From: Sialis fuliginosa
Taxonomy: Eukaryota > Arthropoda > Insecta > Megaloptera > Sialidae
Reading direction: 5' to 3'
Assembly (NCBI GenBank): GCA_961205875.1
Contig: OY540810.1
Location: forward strand, 9,796,001 to 9,860,000
DNA: 64,000 bases
Positions 1 to 10,575 of this stretch are shown here, piece after piece. The position numbers and the translations under genes were made by a program. The notes under the pieces were generated by a model. That model saw only the letters and a program-made list of their open reading frames with translations, ran no database searches and had not been told where the DNA came from. Position 1 is the first letter of the stretch, and each line of letters begins with the position of its first letter.

Positions 1-1865
1 TCTCTATTTTGATTTTCAAGTTCATAAGAAAATTGTAATCTATCATGAAAAGAATTAAAGCTATTGCATAAAGTTTCAATTTTATCCGAAGGTATTGCTG
101 TAATGATGTCATCAACATATCTTTTAAAAAAAGGAATCTCATAATCTACATTTTTCAAAACAGACTCTTGTAGTTCGTTCATAATAATATCAGCCAAAAC
201 AACAGATAGAGATGAACCCATAGGTGCTCCATAAATTTGTGAATAAAATTGATTTTTAAACTGGAAATATGACGTATTGCAACAAAATTTCAAACCATCA
301 ATAAAATCGTCCTTCTCAATATTAGTGTATTTTTTTATTTCTTCCCATTTATTAGTGATAATCTCAATAGTAGTATCGATAGGTATGTTAGTAAACAATG
401 ATTTAACATCAAGTGAAATTAATTTATATTTATTAGGTATATGAAAATCTTTAATAAATTCATGGAATTCCCAAGAGTCTCTCACGGTATTATTATTAGC
501 AGTAATATTTTTTAAAATATCAGAGAAAAATTTTGACAATTTTTGTTGTGGGCTATTATATGAAGCAACTATAGGTCTGACAGGATTATTTACTTTATGT
601 AATTTTATCAACCCGTAAATTTGTGGAGGAGTACTATTATGCACTTTAAGTTGGTTACTCAAATTTTGATCAATATAACCCATTTCATAAAATTTTTGAA
701 TAATGTTATTGTTTCTGTTCTGGAAAATATTAGTGGGGTCTTTATGTATTTTAAGATATGTTTCACCATCATTTAACAGCTCATACATTTTATTATCATA
801 ATCTACTTTATCAATCAATACGGTTTTATTAGTTTTATCAGCACGAATCACTTTGATATTTTCATTCTCCTTAAAAAACTTCCTTGCATCAGAAACATCC
901 TTAATTAGAGAACAATTATATTTATTATTCAAAAAATTGTTTTTTTTCATGTTATCCTTGTACTGATTAACATTATATATAAATTTATTTCTAATTAAGT
1001 TTTTTTCATTTTCATCTAGGTTGTCAATACCATATTCAAATGAAATAATCATATCATTGATAGGTAGATTATTATTATTATAGGGTAAATTGAAATTTGA
1101 TCCAAGTTTTAATAAATTGTTAATATTATCAGGTATCTTGTTAGAGGTTAAATTAACAACAAAATTCTCCTCATTGTGTTTAAGAGGGTTAAATTCAATA
1201 TCTATTGGTAGCTTACAATTATATTTGTTATTATATTTAGAAACATGGTTATTACTTATTATTAAATTTCTATTTTTATTATTATTATAGTTATCTACTA
1301 TCTGTTTAGAACTATTGATACAATTATTAATATATTGATTTTCATTAACCATGGCTTCAGACTTCAATTTATTAAATTTATTAATGACAACATTAAATGA
1401 TTTATAATAAGTAAATTGATAAATAGAACTTTCAATGAAAAAAACTTGTTGTAAATCAGATATAGTAAGATATTGTTTTAGCAAACTATGACATTCATTA
1501 ATACAATTTTTGTTATTTTTTAAATTACTAAAGGTTTCTGAAATTAACAGATTTAATAGCTTGTACTTAAAATTATTTAAAATATTGTTATATCTATGTT
1601 TATTGCTATTATTACTTAAAGAAATAAAGTTTTTTTTTTTATTATTATCAAATTTACTATTCATAAATTTAGGAAAAAGATTATTCTTTTTACAACTTAT
1701 AAGGAAAAATTTTTTTATATCTAGTCTTGCCTTTGTACTATATAATTTTCTTACTTGTTTCATTCTATCTTGGATGTCTTCATTTTTATATTTGTTGAGT
1801 AGAGAGTTCATATTACACTTATCATCCCCAGTGTTTTTTATATTAGTATTCATATATATGACCAT
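1..1865 (-). CDS. PLE reverse transcriptase, second copy, N-terminal part (cut by window edge)
   Basis: This is the reverse complement of 3721-5579 in the right-arm ORF. It starts at the same ATG (1865) and stays open to the left edge, giving about 621 codons. It covers the N-terminal domain and the reverse transcriptase up to and beyond the YVDD catalytic box (reverse complement near 120). Compared with the right copy it carries six extra bases around 1626-1645, in frame, adding an Asn and a Lys in a poly-Asn/Lys stretch near residue 76. The GIY-YIG part would lie left of the window, so completeness cannot be judged. Two open frames on the + strand here (1090-1290, 1510-1923) are antisense shadows. 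Confidence 0.85.
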   Translation of the reverse strand, partial: MVIYMNTNIKNTGDDKCNMNSLLNKYKNEDIQDRMKQVRKLYSTKARLDIKKFFLISCKKNNLFPKFMNSKFDNNKKKNFISLSNNSNKHRYNNILNNFKYKLLNLLISETFSNLKNNKNCINECHSLLKQYLTISDLQQVFFIESSIYQFTYYKSFNVVINKFNKLKSEAMVNENQYINNCINSSKQIVDNYNNNKNRNLIISNNHVSKYNNKYNCKLPIDIEFNPLKHNEENFVVNLTSNKIPDNINNLLKLGSNFNLPYNNNNLPINDMIISFEYGIDNLDENEKNLIRNKFIYNVNQYKDNMKKNNFLNNKYNCSLIKDVSDARKFFKENENIKVIRADKTNKTVLIDKVDYDNKMYELLNDGETYLKIHKDPTNIFQNRNNNIIQKFYEMGYIDQNLSNQLKVHNSTPPQIYGLIKLHKVNNPVRPIVASYNSPQQKLSKFFSDILKNITANNNTVRDSWEFHEFIKDFHIPNKYKLISLDVKSLFTNIPIDTTIEIITNKWEEIKKYTNIEKDDFIDGLKFCCNTSYFQFKNQFYSQIYGAPMGSSLSVVLADIIMNELQESVLKNVDYEIPFFKRYVDDIITAIPSDKIETLCNSFNSFHDRLQFSYELENQNR

Positions 1866-2335
1866 CTTGATATTATTTAAATATACCTATTTTGTAGGGG
1901 TTTTTTTTAGGTCAAAATATTAATTAAAGAACTAAACCAATGTTCAAATCATTTTAATTAATAGCGCTTATTTTAATTTTCAACATTTTTGTCTTCATCA
2001 GAAATTAATAATTATCCCTATAAGAAATCATAAACATAAGTAAGTAACATAAGCAAATGAACAAGATATTCATAGATATAAACATATTTTTTTTACTTAC
2101 AATTTAAACAGTAATTAGTGTGACCATATGTATGTAGTAAAAGATGCATATTACATCAAAAAAATTTTTTTTTTTAAATATTAAAAAGTACCCATTCTTG
2201 TACAAAAGACTAAAAATATGTAAATGTGATATCCAACAGATAAAACAATATATAAAAACAATTTCTTTAAAACATTAAAACTTAAAAATTTAGTTTAAAA
2301 ACGTTAAAAATAAATAAAATTCGTATCACATTGTA
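1840..2335 (-). repeat. PLE pLTR, left-arm copy
   Basis: Reverse complement of 3251-3746. It joins the end of the truncated unit (2336) to the start of the second ORF (ATG at 1865), so it serves as both 3' end of one unit and 5' leader of the next. By eye it matches the other two pLTRs, including the long A/T homopolymer pair (around 2158-2175). Confidence 0.9.
1945..2012 (-). ncRNA. Hammerhead ribozyme-like motif in left-arm pLTR
   Basis: Same motif as at 3574-3641, on the minus strand. The core CTGATGA is the complement of 1995-2001, with GAAA following after a short stem II. See the entry at 3574 for the fold. Confidence 0.6.
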
Positions 2336-3250
2336 TCACATGTTGAAAAGTATTTATACTAAGATAAAACTTAATTAAACAAGAAACATCAATTGTTTTT
2401 ACTTAAAACTAGTTACAAATTTATTATACAAACATGAAAAAAGAAATAAAATTACTAGTGTTTCAATGAAAGAAAAGCACTAGTATTACAAACTTAATTA
2501 TATTTATTACATCTATGGAAAACAAAAATCTTATCTATGTTAAATGTCAATTTTAAGTACAAGGTAACCTATAAAGAATTTTTTAAAAATTTTAAAAAGA
2601 GAGAAAAAAAGGGGAACAAAAACCAACAAAATCAAACTAAAACATATACCTAATCAAACAAAAATGAAAAAAGTTAAAATTAATAGAAAAACCAAAAAAT
2701 GGCATACAATACAAGCAAAAAGAAACGTGGAAAGAAGAAGAAAGAGGAAAAAAGAAAATTTATTTAATTAAATTTAGATATGATTCTTTGAGGTGATTAA
2801 GATTTTCTCTAGAGTTAAGACATTTAGGTTCTTTTAAGATATGTAACGATTCACTAAGTAATCTTTTTTTTAAAATAGGCTGAAAATCTAAAATTTCAAC
2901 ATCACCATATTCAACTTCGTGACCAGTCTGTTGTATATGGGTACGAAGTGCAGTAACTTCATTTTTAGCATATTTATGACTGTTGATTCTCTTTTGCAAG
3001 TATTGTTTAGATTGCCCTAAGTAAGAATAATCACAAGAACATTTAAGTTTATAAATAACGTTAGAACATTTCATCTTATCAGTTTTATTTTTTAATTTAG
3101 AAAAAAAAATTTTTGTAGTATACTTATTTTTGTTTATCATTTTTATATTATGTCCAGAAACAACTCTTTTCATTTTTTCAGATAAAATAGGTATATACGG
3201 GAATGAAAAATATATTTGATCATCATAAGAGTAATTGGAACTTTCTGCAA
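2336..3250 (-). pseudogene. 5'-truncated PLE copy: GIY-YIG fragment plus 3' tail
   Basis: This matches 5900-6814 of the complete copy, reversed. The coding part (3250 down to 2760) is the last 162 or so residues (from about residue 728). It includes the GIY-YIG endonuclease motifs and the same stop codon, but no RT. It differs from the complete copy at one residue in the HIQQT-x-HE segment (Gly instead of Ser). The fragment begins abruptly in mid-codon at 3250, as expected for incomplete target-primed reverse transcription. Bases 2336-2759 are the 3' untranslated tail. An internal Met would allow a 137-residue product, but there is no reason to think it is made. Confidence 0.85.
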
Positions 3251-3746
3251 TACAATGTGATACGAATTTTATTTATTTTTAACGTTTTTAAACTAAATTT
3301 TTAAGTTTTAATGTTTTAAAGAAATTGTTTTTATATATTGTTTTATCTGTTGGATATCACATTTACATATTTTTAGTCTTTTGTACAAGAATGGGTACTT
3401 TTTAATATTTAAAAAAAAAAATTTTTTTGATGTAATATGCATCTTTTACTACATACATATGGTCACACTAATTACTGTTTAAATTGTAAGTAAAAAAAAT
3501 ATGTTTATATCTATGAATATCTTGTTCATTTGCTTATGTTACTTACTTATGTTTATGATTTCTTATAGGGATAATTATTAATTTCTGATGAAGACAAAAA
3601 TGTTGAAAATTAAAATAAGCGCTATTAATTAAAATGATTTGAACATTGGTTTAGTTCTTTAATTAATATTTTGACCTAAAAAAAACCCCTACAAAATAGG
3701 TATATTTAAATAATATCAAGATGGTCATATATATGAATACTAATAT
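3251..3746 (+). repeat. PLE pLTR, upstream copy of the complete element
   Basis: Direct repeat of 6815-7310 with a constant offset of 3564 and no indel that I can see. It begins tacaatgtgatacg and ends 26 bases inside the ORF (...atactaatat). It holds the hammerhead-like motif (3574-3641) and the ORF start codons at 3721 and 3733. It should act as leader and promoter region for the complete copy; promoter activity is inferred from the family. Confidence 0.92.
3574..3641 (+). ncRNA. Hammerhead ribozyme-like motif in pLTR
   Basis: Conserved core CTGATGA (3585-3591) and GAAA (3605-3608). Stem II: one unpaired A, then GACA / TGTT around an AAAA loop (one G-U pair). Stem III: AATTAA (3608-3613) pairs with TTAATT (3625-3630), extended by TA/TA. 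Predicted cleavage is after A3631. Stem I pairs ATTT (3581-3584) with AAAT (3632-3635), with further broken pairing. Self-cleaving type I hammerheads are known in pLTRs of Penelope-like elements, and the position about 80 bases before the ORF fits. Stem II is short and AU-rich, so activity is uncertain. Confidence 0.65.
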
Positions 3747-6390
3747 AAAAAACACTGGGGATGATAAGTGTAATATGAACTCTCTACTCAACAAATATAA
3801 AAATGAAGACATCCAAGATAGAATGAAACAAGTAAGAAAATTATATAGTACAAAGGCAAGACTAGATATAAAAAAATTTTTCCTTATAAGTTGTAAAAAG
3901 AATAATCTTTTTCCTAAATTTATGAATAGTAAATTTGATAATAAAAAAAACTTTATTTCTTTAAGTAATAATAGCAATAAACATAGATATAACAATATTT
4001 TAAATAATTTTAAGTACAAGCTATTAAATCTGTTAATTTCAGAAACCTTTAGTAATTTAAAAAATAACAAAAATTGTATTAATGAATGTCATAGTTTGCT
4101 AAAACAATATCTTACTATATCTGATTTACAACAAGTTTTTTTCATTGAAAGTTCTATTTATCAATTTACTTATTATAAATCATTTAATGTTGTCATTAAT
4201 AAATTTAATAAATTGAAGTCTGAAGCCATGGTTAATGAAAATCAATATATTAATAATTGTATCAATAGTTCTAAACAGATAGTAGATAACTATAATAATA
4301 ATAAAAATAGAAATTTAATAATAAGTAATAACCATGTTTCTAAATATAATAACAAATATAATTGTAAGCTACCAATAGATATTGAATTTAACCCTCTTAA
4401 ACACAATGAGGAGAATTTTGTTGTTAATTTAACCTCTAACAAGATACCTGATAATATTAACAATTTATTAAAACTTGGATCAAATTTCAATTTACCCTAT
4501 AATAATAATAATCTACCTATCAATGATATGATTATTTCATTTGAATATGGTATTGACAACCTAGATGAAAATGAAAAAAACTTAATTAGAAATAAATTTA
4601 TATATAATGTTAATCAGTACAAGGATAACATGAAAAAAAACAATTTTTTGAATAATAAATATAATTGTTCTCTAATTAAGGATGTTTCTGATGCAAGGAA
4701 GTTTTTTAAGGAGAATGAAAATATCAAAGTGATTCGTGCTGATAAAACTAATAAAACCGTATTGATTGATAAAGTAGATTATGATAATAAAATGTATGAG
4801 CTGTTAAATGATGGTGAAACATATCTTAAAATACATAAAGACCCCACTAATATTTTCCAGAACAGAAACAATAACATTATTCAAAAATTTTATGAAATGG
4901 GTTATATTGATCAAAATTTGAGTAACCAACTTAAAGTGCATAATAGTACTCCTCCACAAATTTACGGGTTGATAAAATTACATAAAGTAAATAATCCTGT
5001 CAGACCTATAGTTGCTTCATATAATAGCCCACAACAAAAATTGTCAAAATTTTTCTCTGATATTTTAAAAAATATTACTGCTAATAATAATACCGTGAGA
5101 GACTCTTGGGAATTCCATGAATTTATTAAAGATTTTCATATACCTAATAAATATAAATTAATTTCACTTGATGTTAAATCATTGTTTACTAACATACCTA
5201 TCGATACTACTATTGAGATTATCACTAATAAATGGGAAGAAATAAAAAAATACACTAATATTGAGAAGGACGATTTTATTGATGGTTTGAAATTTTGTTG
5301 CAATACGTCATATTTCCAGTTTAAAAATCAATTTTATTCACAAATTTATGGAGCACCTATGGGTTCATCTCTATCTGTTGTTTTGGCTGATATTATTATG
5401 AACGAACTACAAGAGTCTGTTTTGAAAAATGTAGATTATGAGATTCCTTTTTTTAAAAGATATGTTGATGACATCATTACAGCAATACCTTCGGATAAAA
5501 TTGAAACTTTATGCAATAGCTTTAATTCTTTTCATGATAGATTACAATTTTCTTATGAACTTGAAAATCAAAATAGAGAAATTAGTTTTTTAGATATAAA
5601 AATTTTGGTTAACAAACATAATAAAGTTGAAACCATATGGTATACTAAACCTACCTGGTCTGCTAGATATTTGAACTACAATTCTAATTCCTCTATTGAA
5701 CATAAACGTAATGTTATTACTGCTATTTTAGACCGGGCAATTAAATTCACTAATTTTAAATATAGAAGTCAAATACTCAACAAAGTTTACAATATTTTCA
5801 TATTAAATGGTTATCCCATTAATTTTCTTAAAAACACTATAAATAATAGACTCAAAAGTATACTTTATGGACATAATAAAAATAGTAAAAGTTTGGCTGT
5901 TGCAGAAAGTTCCAATTACTCTTATGATGATCAAATATATTTTTCATTCCCGTATATACCTATTTTATCTGAAAAAATGAAAAGAGTTGTTTCTGGACAT
6001 AATATAAAAATGATAAACAAAAATAAGTATACTACAAAAATTTTTTTTTCTAAATTAAAAAATAAAACTGATAAGATGAAATGTTCTAACGTTATTTATA
6101 AACTTAAATGTTCTTGTGATTATTCTTACTTAGGGCAATCTAAACAATACTTGCAAAAGAGAATCAACAGTCATAAATATGCTAAAAATGAAGTTACTGC
6201 ACTTCGTACCCATATACAACAGACTAGTCACGAAGTTGAATATGGTGATGTTGAAATTTTAGATTTTCAGCCTATTTTAAAAAAAAGATTACTTAGTGAA
6301 TCGTTACATATCTTAAAAGAACCTAAATGTCTTAACTCTAGAGAAAATCTTAATCACCTCAAAGAATCATATCTAAATTTAATTAAATAA
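3721..6390 (+). CDS. Penelope-like element polyprotein: reverse transcriptase + GIY-YIG endonuclease
   Basis: 889 residues, uninterrupted, within the usual size for PLE ORFs. An Asn/Lys-rich N-terminal region (about 1-330) is followed by the RT: ADKTNKT (340-346), PPQIYGLIKLHK (411-422), SLDVKSLFTN with catalytic Asp484 (482-491), YGAPMGSSLS (543-552), YVDD with Asp583/584 (581-584), SFLDIKI (622-628). A linker leads to the GIY-YIG nuclease: VIY (791-793), YLG (803-805), Arg814, His818 and Glu860, with Cys788/797/799 nearby. The enzyme would nick target DNA and reverse-transcribe its own RNA there. ATG 3721 is taken as the start; ATG 3733 is an in-frame alternative. All key catalytic residues are present, so this copy could be functional. 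Codon use is strongly AT-biased. Confidence 0.95.
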   Translation: MVIYMNTNIKNTGDDKCNMNSLLNKYKNEDIQDRMKQVRKLYSTKARLDIKKFFLISCKKNNLFPKFMNSKFDNKKNFISLSNNSNKHRYNNILNNFKYKLLNLLISETFSNLKNNKNCINECHSLLKQYLTISDLQQVFFIESSIYQFTYYKSFNVVINKFNKLKSEAMVNENQYINNCINSSKQIVDNYNNNKNRNLIISNNHVSKYNNKYNCKLPIDIEFNPLKHNEENFVVNLTSNKIPDNINNLLKLGSNFNLPYNNNNLPINDMIISFEYGIDNLDENEKNLIRNKFIYNVNQYKDNMKKNNFLNNKYNCSLIKDVSDARKFFKENENIKVIRADKTNKTVLIDKVDYDNKMYELLNDGETYLKIHKDPTNIFQNRNNNIIQKFYEMGYIDQNLSNQLKVHNSTPPQIYGLIKLHKVNNPVRPIVASYNSPQQKLSKFFSDILKNITANNNTVRDSWEFHEFIKDFHIPNKYKLISLDVKSLFTNIPIDTTIEIITNKWEEIKKYTNIEKDDFIDGLKFCCNTSYFQFKNQFYSQIYGAPMGSSLSVVLADIIMNELQESVLKNVDYEIPFFKRYVDDIITAIPSDKIETLCNSFNSFHDRLQFSYELENQNREISFLDIKILVNKHNKVETIWYTKPTWSARYLNYNSNSSIEHKRNVITAILDRAIKFTNFKYRSQILNKVYNIFILNGYPINFLKNTINNRLKSILYGHNKNSKSLAVAESSNYSYDDQIYFSFPYIPILSEKMKRVVSGHNIKMINKNKYTTKIFFSKLKNKTDKMKCSNVIYKLKCSCDYSYLGQSKQYLQKRINSHKYAKNEVTALRTHIQQTSHEVEYGDVEILDFQPILKKRLLSESLHILKEPKCLNSRENLNHLKESYLNLIK

Positions 6391-6814
6391 ATTTTCTTTT
6401 TTCCTCTTTCTTCTTCTTTCCACGTTTCTTTTTGCTTGTATTGTATGCCATTTTTTGGTTTTTCTATTAATTTTAACTTTTTTCATTTTTGTTTGATTAG
6501 GTATATGTTTTAGTTTGATTTTGTTGGTTTTTGTTCCCCTTTTTTTCTCTCTTTTTAAAATTTTTAAAAAATTCTTTATAGGTTACCTTGTACTTAAAAT
6601 TGACATTTAACATAGATAAGATTTTTGTTTTCCATAGATGTAATAAATATAATTAAGTTTGTAATACTAGTGCTTTTCTTTCATTGAAACACTAGTAATT
6701 TTATTTCTTTTTTCATGTTTGTATAATAAATTTGTAACTAGTTTTAAGTAAAAACAATTGATGTTTCTTGTTTAATTAAGTTTTATCTTAGTATAAATAC
6801 TTTTCAACATGTGA
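6391..6814 (+). other. PLE 3' untranslated tail
   Basis: Non-coding sequence between the stop codon and the downstream pLTR. It is very pyrimidine-rich on the + strand for the first 150 bases (runs of ttctttcttctt and tttttctctcttttt). The same sequence is present, inverted, at 2336-2759, so it belongs to the element. Confidence 0.85.
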
Positions 6815-7310
6815 TACAATGTGATACGAATTTTATTTATTTTTAACGTTTTTAAACTAAATTTTTAAGTTTTAATGTTTTAAAGAAATTGTTTTTATAT
6901 ATTGTTTTATCTGTTGGATATCACATTTACATATTTTTAGTCTTTTGTACAAGAATGGGTACTTTTTAATATTTAAAAAAAAAAATTTTTTTGATGTAAT
7001 ATGCATCTTTTACTACATACATATGGTCACACTAATTACTGTTTAAATTGTAAGTAAAAAAAATATGTTTATATCTATGAATATCTTGTTCATTTGCTTA
7101 TGTTACTTACTTATGTTTATGATTTCTTATAGGGATAATTATTAATTTCTGATGAAGACAAAAATGTTGAAAATTAAAATAAGCGCTATTAATTAAAATG
7201 ATTTGAACATTGGTTTAGTTCTTTAATTAATATTTTGACCTAAAAAAAACCCCTACAAAATAGGTATATTTAAATAATATCAAGATGGTCATATATATGA
7301 ATACTAATAT
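6815..7310 (+). repeat. PLE pLTR, downstream copy
   Basis: Direct repeat of 3251-3746 directly after the 3' tail. It ends 26 bases into the ORF sequence (ATG at 7285), where unrelated sequence starts (atatttacatatatata). It is thus the start of a second tandem unit cut off almost at once. Confidence 0.92.
7138..7205 (+). ncRNA. Hammerhead ribozyme-like motif in downstream pLTR
   Basis: Same bases as at 3574-3641 (offset 3564): CTGATGA at 7149-7155 and GAAA at 7169-7172. With the upstream copy it brackets the complete unit. Cleavage at both would release a unit-length RNA of 3564 bases. Confidence 0.63.
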
Positions 7311-8706
7311 ATATTTACATATATATATCAGTACAGTAGCGTGTAGTTCACATTTGCATTAAATTAAAGAAGTGTTTAATATTGAATATTTGTTAGAAAT
7401 ACAACTTTATTTGTATTTTTAAATATCTTGATTTATAACACCTGGTATTTTAAAGAATTTGCTCGAGATAAATTCTAAATAACTTCTTGGTAACACTATC
7501 TGCGAGGTCTCTGTCAAATTGTTATGAATTTGCTCAGGCTTCTAGAGCAATGGTAATAAATATATAATAATGTAAATTCTATGCATTTTATGATGTTCAC
7601 TTGTCAGCCCTAATTTTAAGTCGCTGATGCGTCAAGATCATCATATATACAATTCCAGTTTGGTTATCATTTATATTTAATACCTAGCAGATAGCGTTAG
7701 CAAAAAACTAATTGGCTTTGTTCTCGAGCAAATTCTTTATAATACCTGGCATTATTCTATTAGGGTCAGTGTCAGTGTCGCCCTGGGTAAAAAAAAATTG
7801 TCGCCCCTTTACTAAGGGAAAATATAATTTATTTTTGACAGTCAAAATTCCTATATGAACTGGAAAGTGAGAATTTTTACAAATAATGGAAAATATAATA
7901 TAAATTAAAAACTTAAAACCTTTTTTCAGCCTGCCGCCCTAGGCCATGGCCCCCATGGTGAATACGCCTCTGATTAGGGTGGTTTAGAATTAAAAAAATA
8001 CTGCACTCCCTATATAAAAATTCTCTGCGCGCTACTGATATCAATATTTATACTATTATTGAAAAAATGTATTTGTTTACATTCGTTTTTATGAACACAA
8101 TGTAAACAAATAATTTTTTATTTACAATTATTTGTTTACTGATACATTTTTTTTATTTGGAAATTGTTAAAAGAATATTTAAATAATTGGTAAATACTGG
8201 AATAAATAATATAATTAAATATAATTAAATAATTAAATATTGGAACTTTCAAAAATTTCTATTTGATTTTATCATTCTGATTCGTCAAACGATATAACAA
8301 AATGACGTTTAAATATTTTATTTGAGATGAAGATATTATGCCAATGACCGAAAACGTATGGAAGTTATCAAAAATAGAAATAAAATTATAATTTGTTCAA
8401 TAATAAATAAAAACAAGTATCAAATTCCTATATTTAGCAATATTTTTAATCCTTAGTAAAACGAAACTCCCTCTTAATAAATAGTGCTATTCAGATAATT
8501 ATAATTTACAATAGTACAACATATGCTTGCAATTTTGAACCGATTGTAATAACATTATTCCATGAAGTAGTTTTGTTAAATTTAAGTACAAGGGTCGTTT
8601 GAGGTTAGGTCCTTTTTGATAATGGCCATGGTAGTAGGAATAAAGGGCAGACATAAATTACTATGACCCTACGACAATGTTATTATCTTGTAAAAATGTA
8701 TAAGTA
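7311..8706. other. No gene seen; repeat scraps
   Basis: AT-rich sequence with no credible coding frame. A short GC-richer stretch (about 7765-7975, with cgccctaggccatggccccc) looks like a degraded transposon piece. Two gctcgag(a/c) motifs with 'aaattctttataa/aaagaatttgctcgag' form a loose inverted pair (7453-7475 and 7723-7745). Confidence 0.5.
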
Positions 8707-9202
8707 AGGTACTGCCACCAGTCTTGGCCGCATTAAGAGCAAGGTATACTGTGTTTTTTTTATTAATGGGCTTCTTTTTTATATGAACTCATGAACTCAT
8801 ATTACTAATATAACAAATACCTTTTTATTAAATCAATTTAATTACTAAAGTCCGAAAAAATATATATTTTTTAATTATAGACTTTTATTTTGTTTATTTT
8901 TTTCCGATAATGAATAACGTAACACCAGTAATGAGCACCCAGTGATGGACACTTACTAATGATTATTAATGAATAATAATGAAAATTAATAAATAGATGA
9001 CACTATCAATAAGTTTAAATGCCCACCGTTTTGACATTTATTGGCTGATTGTAAACAAATTAAGCTGTTTTACAGTTAAATATCTATAGATTATGATTCA
9101 GTAATGGCAGTAATCAAATATCAACAAATATTTTTAATTTAGCACATTTAATTAAACAAAAGTCCAACACTGGAGTATGATCTAAGACTGATGCCAGTAC
9201 CT
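8707..9202 (+). mobile_element. TA-flanked MITE, copy A
   Basis: Begins AGGTACTGCCACCAGTCTTG and ends with the inverted form (...GCCAGTACCT). TA lies directly outside each end (8705-8706, 9203-9204), as for Tc1/mariner-type target sites. No transposase. This family has at least eight copies here, about 450-560 bp when complete, sharing internal phrases such as 'aaagtaaaatcagtaatg' and 'ccgattgtcatcaaatt'. Confidence 0.85.
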
Positions 9203-10199
9203 TATCTATTTTATTTAAGTATATAAAAACATTTAGATAATAAAATATATAAATTGAGTTCAACCCTGATCCACCACAAGTGAGTTGAGTTTAATTTTAT
9301 TTAACTCTTAATTTTCGAGAACATTTTAGAAAGTTATGTTTATGTTTCAATTTAGGCAAAACGTAAAGTTTATTTTGGTTTTAACAAAATTTAATCCTTT
9401 TTTCGTGTACTTGAATATTTAAATAATATTTGAAAGGTGTGTACTTATATTCGATAAATACTGTAGATTTTAATTTTAATGTTTAATTTCCTTGTTTGTG
9501 TATGTACTTTGTACGTATGAAAATTTATTAAAAACATTCGGAAATGTTTGTTTTGTTATATAATGCAAATATTATATCCAGAGTTAAGGGTGTTCTAAGG
9601 TACACATACTTTTTGATTTAATTATATAAATAAATCGCAATGCTTTTTACTTTCTTATACGGCCATATGTAGAGTCATTTGGGATGAGACACAACACATT
9701 TTTTGTATTGCTTATAAATATTAAATAAATACAAATGAATGTATGAGTAAATCTTATTTATTTAAATATCTTTAACAAAATATAACATTTAGTCTAAAAA
9801 AATTATTTTAATATCGTAATATGCTTTAAAAAAAAGTCGAAAAAGTGCATCTTTTTCTAGGGCTTGGGGTTAAATGCACCACTCGAAATGACTTATTCAT
9901 TTATACATTCTTCTCTCTACTTCTATTTTTTTTATCTTCCACAAATATTACACAATGAATGAATGATACAAAGTACATGTTTCATGGAGCTATTTTAGGC
10001 AATCTGTACAACGAATTCAATCCATTCGAGAACTGATTTTTAAAATTTCATACTCCCTGGATATGGCATTTAGACCCATGTCTTTGTCCTGTAGATTTGA
10101 AATAGATTTGTTTTACTGTCCATGCTGCTTTGTCAGAAGCAGGATGTAAGGGCCTTGCTTCAGGGCCCTCATATCCTATCACGGACCCCCAGACTGGCG
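9203..10199. other. No gene seen
   Basis: AT-rich with stop codons in all frames. The right end (10140-10200) has a GC-rich phrase 'cctatcacggaccccc' that recurs in modified form at 17750-17765 (cctatcgcgggcccg), both next to other repeats. Confidence 0.45.
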
Positions 10200-10575
10200 G
10201 GCCTCCTAAAATGTTTATCTAGTCGTTTTTTTATAAAGTTTTGTATTTTTTTCATTTTGAGTGGCGTATCTAAGAAGTTTATAGTCAGATTTTGATAAAA
10301 TTCATATGGGACCATCTTGGAAGTATACTCTTTCAAACATATAGCATTTTCACATAATAGATGCATAACTGACGGAGTTATGCCCAAATATACATATATA
10401 AAATATATATACAAAAAAATACAAAACCCCGCCATTTTTGAAGTCCATGGTCAGATTTTGAAAAAAAAAATATACTCTTTCAAACAAACAAAAAATCGCT
10501 CAAATTGGTGTTATGCCCAAACATACATAAAAAAAATATTTTTGACGAATTGAGAACCTCTTTTTTGAAGTCGGT
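10200..10575 (+). repeat. Interspersed repeat ending 'gaattgagaacctc...gaagtcggtta'
   Basis: Shares 'gagtggcgtatct', 'atatactcttt' and the end 'gaattgagaacctc(ctcc)ttttttgaag' with 54165-54325. It contains a partial internal duplication (two 'tatactctttcaaacat/aaac' and two 'tatgcccaaa' blocks). Two open frames across it (10169-10435 -, 10317-10553 +) are chance frames in the repeat. Confidence 0.6.

Larger units (their letters stand above)
1..7310. mobile_element. Penelope-like retroelement cluster, two tandem arms head-to-head
   Basis: The locus is built from two arms. The right arm (+) is pLTR 3251-3746, full ORF 3721-6390, 3' tail 6391-6814, then a second pLTR 6815-7310 that stops 26 bases into the ORF. 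The left arm (-) is a 5'-truncated copy (3250 down to 2336), a pLTR (2335-1840) and a second ORF start (1865 down to the window edge). The arms match by constant coordinate sums (5586 for the pLTR and N-terminal part, 9150 for the truncated part). By eye the only differences are six extra bases and one Ser/Gly change. Partial tandem copies, inverted neighbours and pLTRs are typical of Penelope-like elements. The near-identity implies recent insertion. The left boundary is outside the window. Confidence 0.93.

Noticed and set aside
1510-1923. 137-codon + frame, with similar frames at 1090-1290, 3663-4070 and 4290-4490
   Set aside because: They lie antisense to the PLE ORF in both arms; hydrophobic Leu/Phe content is the mirror of Asn/Lys codons.
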